A stretch of DNA of 10,564 bases, from positions 1 through 10,564 of the forward strand of contig JAGHRX010000251.1 in assembly GCA_018066165.1 (NCBI GenBank), given 5' to 3'. Each line of letters starts with the position of its first letter. Positions within the stretch are counted from its first letter, which is position 1. Positions 6,340 to 10,564 of this stretch are shown here, one piece after another. The position numbers were made by a program, and so were the translations under genes. The stretch is from UBA1723 sp018066165 (GTDB lineage Bacteria; Bacteroidota; Bacteroidia; Bacteroidales; Paludibacteraceae). Under the pieces are notes generated by a model, which made no database searches, had not been told where the DNA came from, and saw only the letters and a program-made list of their open reading frames with translations.

Positions 6340-9300
6340 ATGAAATTTGCAATCTTAGTTTCTTCGGATCTATTTTTCGATGGAGTATTCCAAAGTGCGT
6401 TGCTAAATGAGAATAGCAATGGCTCCTACGACGTCATACGTTTGATTAGCGATGGCGACGGAGTAGTGGAAACCCTGAGTGAAACTGAGAAATTATTAGT
6501 ACGAAAAACAACTAATTACGAGCCTGAAACAATCTTCAGACTCTTCATAAAGAAAGCAAAATATTCAATCTCAGTCTATAATACTGAGATGGCTAAATTG
6601 AAAGTCGTTTACGATGACAAATCAAATCCACGTCGCAACGACTCTGTTTTTTCCAAAATCCTTAATTATATCGATGGTCAAACAAAGGAGATTTATTCTA
6701 TCCTTGCTGCCAATCCTGATATCTTACTTGCTGTGCGTCAGCCACATGCCAAGCAGATTCTCAAATCGGATACATTCACTATATCTGATGAGAAATCCAA
6801 AGTGCATCCAAAATTCACTTTTCTCGACGACGGCTCTATCCGCTACAGCATGAGTATCTCTCATTCCAATCAGATTATTCCACTTGGTGAAATCGAGAGA
6901 AAGAATGTCAGGATTGTCTGCACTAATCCTTGTATGGCCGTTTTTATGCTTGAGAACGACGCCACTACCTATGGTTCAAGGATTCTATCGTTTGAGAACG
7001 CAAAATCGTCAATTTTAGCACCATTTTTCTCAAATCCATATATTCCAGTCAAACCAGAAAGTGTCGACAAATATTGTGGTTCTTTCATCTTGGACCAACT
7101 TTCTAAATTTGATGTGATTCTTGATGGAATTGAATGCGTGAAGGTTAAGACATCTCCAATTATCAGACTTACAATTTACAAGGCTTTGAATAATAGGAGT
7201 GTGCTTCGTCCGACGGTGGAGTATATTAACGAAAACGAAGACGAAAACGAAAACCACAATGGACATGTATTCAGCTATAGTCTTGATAATTCGGCTAAGG
7301 GTATTGAATATGCAGGAATAGTGGATGGACATCCTAAATTTTTTGTTGTTGAGCGAGATCTGTTCAAGGAGAATGAGATAATGGATGATCTCTATGCGAC
7401 GGGATTGGTGATGACTGAGGGTTATCTCACTACCGAAGACAACACGTCGGAATGCAATATCTATCAGTGGATTACGGAGTATGACGGACTATTTGACAAA
7501 GTGATTATCGATGCTCCAAACTTTATTCCGATGGAGCCACATCTTGTCTATCATCACGATGTCATCGGCGATTGGTTTGATCTTAAAATCTACGTTGAGG
7601 TTGGAGATGAGAAAATCCGTTTCAAGGATATAGCAGCTTTGATCAAGAATGGAGAACATATTTTCCATTTTGGCGACGGTAGGTTTTTCATCATACCGGA
7701 TATCTGGTTTAGTACCTACGCCGACTTGGCTAAAGTAGCATCTGCATCACAGGGAGATAATATCAAACTGCATCGTTCTTCGTCGGCTTTGCTTGAAACT
7801 GTGTTGGAGAAGAAGGAAATGCCAATGTTGACTAACGTAAAGGTGGAGGTGCCTAATTTTGTGAATGCCACATTGCGTAAATATCAGGTTGAGGGATTTC
7901 ATTTTCTCGTAAACCATTATCTGTCGACGATTGGTTGTATTCTTCTTGACGACATGGGATTAGGCAAAACATTGCAGACGATTGCGATGTTGGCTTATGT
8001 GCATAGAGACAGTGTCGTAAAACGTAAATCCGTAGGGGCAGGTTTCAAACCTGCCCGCCAAGAAAATTCCGATACAACCAACATGGTTCAACGATCGTTG
8101 TTCGAGGATTTTGAATCGGATAATTCTAAAACCGCTGAGATAAACACAAAAGAGTCAGAAGCAGAGACAAAGGATTGTACCAACGACGAATCAACAATGT
8201 TACAGGCATCGTTGGTTGTCGTTCCCGCGTCGCTATTGACAAATTGGCGACGTGAATTGGAGAAATTCTGTCCGTCACTCACCGTCTACACTCATGCGGG
8301 AAAGGACAGAAAGAAGAATCTGAAATATATCTTCAAAACCTACGATATAGTATTGGTTTCAAGCAACCTGCTTCAAAAGGATTCGCATCTATTTGTAGAG
8401 TCGATGCCAGAAACGATGGTGATTGATGAGAGCCATAAGCTAAAGAATGCCAACACCAAATTCCACCATGCAATCAGTGGAATCAAACCACATTTCGTAG
8501 TTGGATTGTCTGGAACTCCGATTGAAAACAGTATCGTCGACCTGCATTCTCAATTTGCGATTATCAATCCATATCTTCTTGGTTCGCTTACTGAATTCAA
8601 GAAAGCCTATATGAAAGGCGATAATCTTCCAGTCGAATCACGTGAGGCAATAGGCAGAGTCATCGCTCCACATACCTTGCGCCGAACTCGTGACGAAGTG
8701 CTTGGCGATCTTCCACCGTTGACTGAAATCATCTGCTCACTCGACATGGATGAACAGCAGGCTGAGATGTATGAGATAGAGAAGAGCGCGGCACGCAACG
8801 AAGTGATGAAGATCATTGATTCGTCTGAATCAGGAGTGAAAGCACTCACTGCGTTGATTCGATTGCGTAAACTTGCTTTGCATCCGAAGATGTACGATGA
8901 GACCTATAATTTTGAAAATCCTAAGACTCGCTGGATCATCGACTTTCTAAAAGAATTGCGTGAGGAGAAGCATAAAGTGATAATTTTTGCCACATTCTCC
9001 ACATATTTTGATTATCTTTATGAAGAATTAGCCAAATCTGGCATTTCATCGTTGATTTTCACCGGTGAAACGAAGAATCCCGACCAGGTGCTCGACCAAT
9101 TCCAGAATGATAATTCAGTGACAGCTTTGCTCACCACTTATCAGAAGGGAGGTACCGGTCTCAACCTTACTGCAGCCTCTTACGTGATCCATGCTGAGCA
9201 ATGGTATAATCCACAGCTCACTGATCAAGCAACAGCAAGAGCACACCGTAGTGGTCAGACAAAACCAGTGACGTCGTACCATCTTCTTCTAAAAGATAGT

Positions 9301-9405
9301 ATCGACGAGAAGATTTTCAACCTCGCAAAAAAGAAACGTGAGGTGGCAAACGGCACTCTGGATATGGCGAAGATGTCGGCAGAAATGGCTTTAGATCTGA
9401 TTTGA
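6340..9405 (+). CDS. SNF2-family DNA-dependent ATPase/helicase
   Basis: A 1021-residue protein with an N-terminal region of about 500 residues of unrecognised fold and a C-terminal SNF2 motor. Motor motifs seen are the Q-like LRKYQVEGFHFL, Walker A DDMGLGKT (537-544), VVVPASLLTNWRRE (motif Ia), DESH (696-699), SGTPIEN (from 724), KGGTGLNL (936-943) and QATARAHRSGQ (963-973). All are intact, so ATP-driven translocation on DNA is expected. The cellular role is unknown; bacterial relatives include RapA-type polymerase recyclers and defence-associated helicases, and the neighbours do not decide between them. Two DNA repeats lie in frame inside it: residues 297-305 (Asn/Asp-Glu dipeptides) and residues 565-573 (VGAGFKPAR). 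The latter opens an acidic, low-complexity linker (about 574-625) between motifs I and Ia. A third repeat copy overlaps the stop codon. Confidence 0.93.
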   Translation: MKFAILVSSDLFFDGVFQSALLNENSNGSYDVIRLISDGDGVVETLSETEKLLVRKTTNYEPETIFRLFIKKAKYSISVYNTEMAKLKVVYDDKSNPRRNDSVFSKILNYIDGQTKEIYSILAANPDILLAVRQPHAKQILKSDTFTISDEKSKVHPKFTFLDDGSIRYSMSISHSNQIIPLGEIERKNVRIVCTNPCMAVFMLENDATTYGSRILSFENAKSSILAPFFSNPYIPVKPESVDKYCGSFILDQLSKFDVILDGIECVKVKTSPIIRLTIYKALNNRSVLRPTVEYINENEDENENHNGHVFSYSLDNSAKGIEYAGIVDGHPKFFVVERDLFKENEIMDDLYATGLVMTEGYLTTEDNTSECNIYQWITEYDGLFDKVIIDAPNFIPMEPHLVYHHDVIGDWFDLKIYVEVGDEKIRFKDIAALIKNGEHIFHFGDGRFFIIPDIWFSTYADLAKVASASQGDNIKLHRSSSALLETVLEKKEMPMLTNVKVEVPNFVNATLRKYQVEGFHFLVNHYLSTIGCILLDDMGLGKTLQTIAMLAYVHRDSVVKRKSVGAGFKPARQENSDTTNMVQRSLFEDFESDNSKTAEINTKESEAETKDCTNDESTMLQASLVVVPASLLTNWRRELEKFCPSLTVYTHAGKDRKKNLKYIFKTYDIVLVSSNLLQKDSHLFVESMPETMVIDESHKLKNANTKFHHAISGIKPHFVVGLSGTPIENSIVDLHSQFAIINPYLLGSLTEFKKAYMKGDNLPVESREAIGRVIAPHTLRRTRDEVLGDLPPLTEIICSLDMDEQQAEMYEIEKSAARNEVMKIIDSSESGVKALTALIRLRKLALHPKMYDETYNFENPKTRWIIDFLKELREEKHKVIIFATFSTYFDYLYEELAKSGISSLIFTGETKNPDQVLDQFQNDNSVTALLTTYQKGGTGLNLTAASYVIHAEQWYNPQLTDQATARAHRSGQTKPVTSYHLLLKDSIDEKIFNLAKKKREVANGTLDMAKMSAEMALDLI
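7227..7254 (+). repeat. Hexanucleotide repeat, copy 3, inside the SNF2 coding region
   Basis: Bases 7227-7253 are the exact complement of copy 1 (214-240). In frame they encode residues 297-305, NENEDENEN, followed by HN, between segments that read as ordinary folded protein (TVEYI before, GHVFSYSLD after). Nine codons fit the 6-base period, so the frame is kept. The match to non-coding DNA points to insertion or spread at DNA level rather than protein selection. Confidence 0.85.
8032..8059 (+). repeat. REP-like palindrome inside the SNF2 coding region
   Basis: GTAG (8032-8035) is followed by perfect 10-base arms GGGCAGGTTT (8036-8045) and AAACCTGCCC (8047-8056) around a single C. In frame it encodes VGAGFKPAR (565-573). 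A GTAG foot plus a palindrome is the classical REP layout. I recall the peptide VGAGFKPAR as a frequent artefact of such repeats in many unrelated bacterial proteins; this is from memory, not a search. Confidence 0.8.
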
Positions 9406-9433
9406 CGAAAACGATAACGAAAACGAAGACGTA
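9404..9433 (+). repeat. Hexanucleotide repeat, copy 4, across the SNF2 stop codon
   Basis: Units GACGAA AACGAT AACGAA AACGAA GACGTA start within the SNF2 TGA (9403-9405) and fill the gap to the YycJ-like gene. TAACGAAAACGAAGACG (9415-9431) is identical to the first 17 bases of the 27-base core in copies 1 and 3. It ends a few bases before the next start codon, as copy 2 does before menB. Confidence 0.85.
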
Positions 9434-9439
9434 AATACA

Positions 9440-10213
9440 ATGAAATATATATCTCTCTCCTCGTCATCAAGCGGAAACTGCTATTTGTTTGAAGACGGAG
9501 ACACAAGATTCTTAATCGACGCAGGACTCACAGTCAAACGCATCAAACTGCTTTTGGCTGAGATCGGTGTGGAACTTTCATCGATAAAGGGAGTCGTGTT
9601 GACACTCTCTCACCGTGACCATACTAAGGGTGTGCCGACGTTGGTTTACCGTCACAACATGCCTCTATATTGCACGTTGTCGACACTGCAGGATTTGGAG
9701 AAAAATACAGGCAAAGATGTCGACAGAGCTTTGTGGAGAGAGGTGAAATCACATGAGGAGTTTGAAATCGATGGTTTCTCACTTCTGCCTATGCCTGTCA
9801 GCCACGACACAAGAGACTGCCATGCTTACCGTGTGAAAATAGGGGATAAAGTGTTGACTCTTGCCACTGATTTGGGTAAAGCAACGGATGAGTTGATGGA
9901 GGCAGTTAAGATTTCCGACCATCTGATTATCGAGTCGAACTATAGCGAAACACTACTGCAGCTCAGTTCATACACAGCTTTTTTGCGAGGCAGAATAGAT
10001 TCCGACTGCGGACATCTTTCAAATGTGCAGACGGGGGAGATTGTGGATTACGCATGCAAAAAGGGTAGGGTGAAGCATATCCACTTGGCTCATATCTCTG
10101 CCAATTCCAACAATCCAGAGACAGCGTTAGGCCATTCCAAGAAATTTGTCACATCAGGAGTCAAGATAGATGCGTTGCCACGCAAAGAAATGAGTGAAAT
10201 GTGGGAAATGTAG
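9440..10213 (+). CDS. yycJ: YycJ/WalJ-like metallo-beta-lactamase-fold hydrolase with altered metal motif
   Basis: A 257-residue protein whose N-terminus (ISLSSSSSGNCYLFEDGDTRFLIDAG) is the hallmark of the YycJ/WalJ family, predicted nucleic-acid or phosphodiester hydrolases of the MBL fold. Metal-site elements seen are H58, D60-H61 (SHRDH), H122 (PVSHDT), D144 (ATDLG), GHLSN with H192, and H218 (HLAHIS). The first His of the expected HxHxDH is Leu56 (CTC; CAC would give His with one base change). The rest of the protein looks intact. It may have reduced metal-1 binding, or the change may be a sequencing error or a tolerated variant. It starts 34 bases after SNF2, within or just after a repeat copy, and ends two bases from the convergent DnaJ gene, leaving no space for a separate terminator. 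Confidence 0.88.
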   Translation: MKYISLSSSSSGNCYLFEDGDTRFLIDAGLTVKRIKLLLAEIGVELSSIKGVVLTLSHRDHTKGVPTLVYRHNMPLYCTLSTLQDLEKNTGKDVDRALWREVKSHEEFEIDGFSLLPMPVSHDTRDCHAYRVKIGDKVLTLATDLGKATDELMEAVKISDHLIIESNYSETLLQLSSYTAFLRGRIDSDCGHLSNVQTGEIVDYACKKGRVKHIHLAHISANSNNPETALGHSKKFVTSGVKIDALPRKEMSEMWEM

Positions 10214-10215
10214 GT

Positions 10216-10564
10216 TTATTTAATTCCTCTTGCAGACTTCACAGTTTCCCAAGCCATATTAATCTGCTTCATTGTCTCCGTTGCCTGACGTATAGCCTCG
10301 TCGCCCAAATTGGAAACTCTATCAGGATGATATTTGATTGCCATAACACGGTATGCTTTTTTGATCTCTTCATCGGAAGCACTTACGTCTACACCAAGAA
10401 TAGTGCAGGCTTCATTTCCTGACATCGAATTTTTTCTCTGATAGTTGCTGTTGCTATTTGAATTTGAAGAATCTCCATTACCACTTTTATAGCTATTATT
10501 GCTGTGACTCTTTGAGTTGTCTTGTTTATTGCTATTGTTTTCCTTATTTTTTGATTTCTTATAT
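10216..10564 (-). CDS. DnaJ-domain co-chaperone, TerB/DjlA-like, N-terminus cut by window edge
   Basis: The C-terminal 69 residues (from a Met codon at 10425) are a J domain: CTILGVDVSASDEEIKKAYRVMAIKYHPDRV, with the HPD motif that stimulates DnaK ATPase, ending SARGIK. The same frame stays open upstream to the window edge for 46 more codons, giving a polar Asn/Ser/Lys-rich linker (for example SSNSNSNSN), so the Met at 10425 is most likely internal. A C-terminal J domain after a low-complexity linker is the layout of Bacteroidota TerB-DnaJ (DjlA-like) proteins; the expected TerB part would lie beyond the right edge. It is convergent with the YycJ-like gene, with stops two bases apart. Confidence 0.85.
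   Translation of the reverse strand, partial: YKKSKNKENNSNKQDNSKSHSNNSYKSGNGDSSNSNSNSNYQRKNSMSGNEACTILGVDVSASDEEIKKAYRVMAIKYHPDRVSNLGDEAIRQATETMKQINMAWETVKSARGIK

Noticed and set aside
4540..8059. Idea that the SNF2 palindrome and the transposase-side hairpins are one repeat family
   Set aside because: They share the GTAG foot and a GGTTT-like start, but the arms differ in most positions, so a common family or common transposase cannot be claimed from this window alone.
6340..10213. SNF2 plus MBL-fold hydrolase as an anti-phage defence module
   Set aside because: SNF2 ATPases do occur in defence systems, but the hydrolase is a YycJ-like housekeeping type, the two genes are separated by a repeat, and no methylase, nuclease or phospholipase-D partner is present.
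10201..10422. Forward open frame after the YycJ-like gene
   Set aside because: It is the antisense of the J-domain gene, whose HPD motif and family match make the minus strand the real coding strand.

Overview
The window looks like chromosomal DNA from a member of the Bacteroidales (Bacteroidota). The reasons are inference from gene content and style: a pyrB-pyrI pair, menaquinone genes menB and menC, a TerB/DnaJ-type co-chaperone and a YycJ-type hydrolase of the kind common in that group. There is also an almost complete lack of Shine-Dalgarno sequences and a TAnnTTTG-type promoter element before pyrB. No rRNA, tRNA, CRISPR array or prophage was seen.

Layout, left to right. Bases 2-115 hold the C-terminal tail of an unknown membrane-anchored protein. 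Bases 116-379 are a non-coding leader with a short-repeat copy, a candidate promoter and a strong hairpin. A tightly packed forward operon follows: pyrB, pyrI, a flavin-reductase-like gene and murA, the last three joined by one-base overlaps. A 55-base gap made mostly of a hexanucleotide repeat separates murA from menB. Between menB and menC lies a 270-bp cluster of hairpins bounded by perfect 11-bp inverted repeats, then an intact IS200/IS605-type (REP-associated-like) tyrosine transposase whose stop codon overlaps the menC start. A long SNF2-family ATPase gene (1021 aa) and a YycJ-like metallo-beta-lactamase-fold gene follow. The window closes with a convergent, truncated DnaJ-domain gene on the minus strand.

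How the genes work together: pyrB and pyrI encode the catalytic and regulatory chains of aspartate transcarbamoylase (pyrimidine synthesis); murA starts peptidoglycan precursor synthesis; menB and menC belong to menaquinone synthesis and were probably adjacent before the transposase and its hairpins arrived.

The most interesting layer is repeats rather than genes. A 6-base-period repeat built from AACGAA/GACGAA units occurs four times: before pyrB, between murA and menB, inside the SNF2 coding region, and across the SNF2 stop. Two copies share an exact 27-base match although one is non-coding and the other encodes Asn/Asp-Glu dipeptides. A separate REP-like palindrome with a 5' GTAG foot sits in frame inside the same SNF2 gene, and the hairpin cluster beside the transposase has two further GTAG-footed hairpins. 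Two proteins have notable active-site changes: MurA has Asp in place of the fosfomycin-targeted Cys, and the YycJ-like protein has Leu in place of the first His of HxHxDH.
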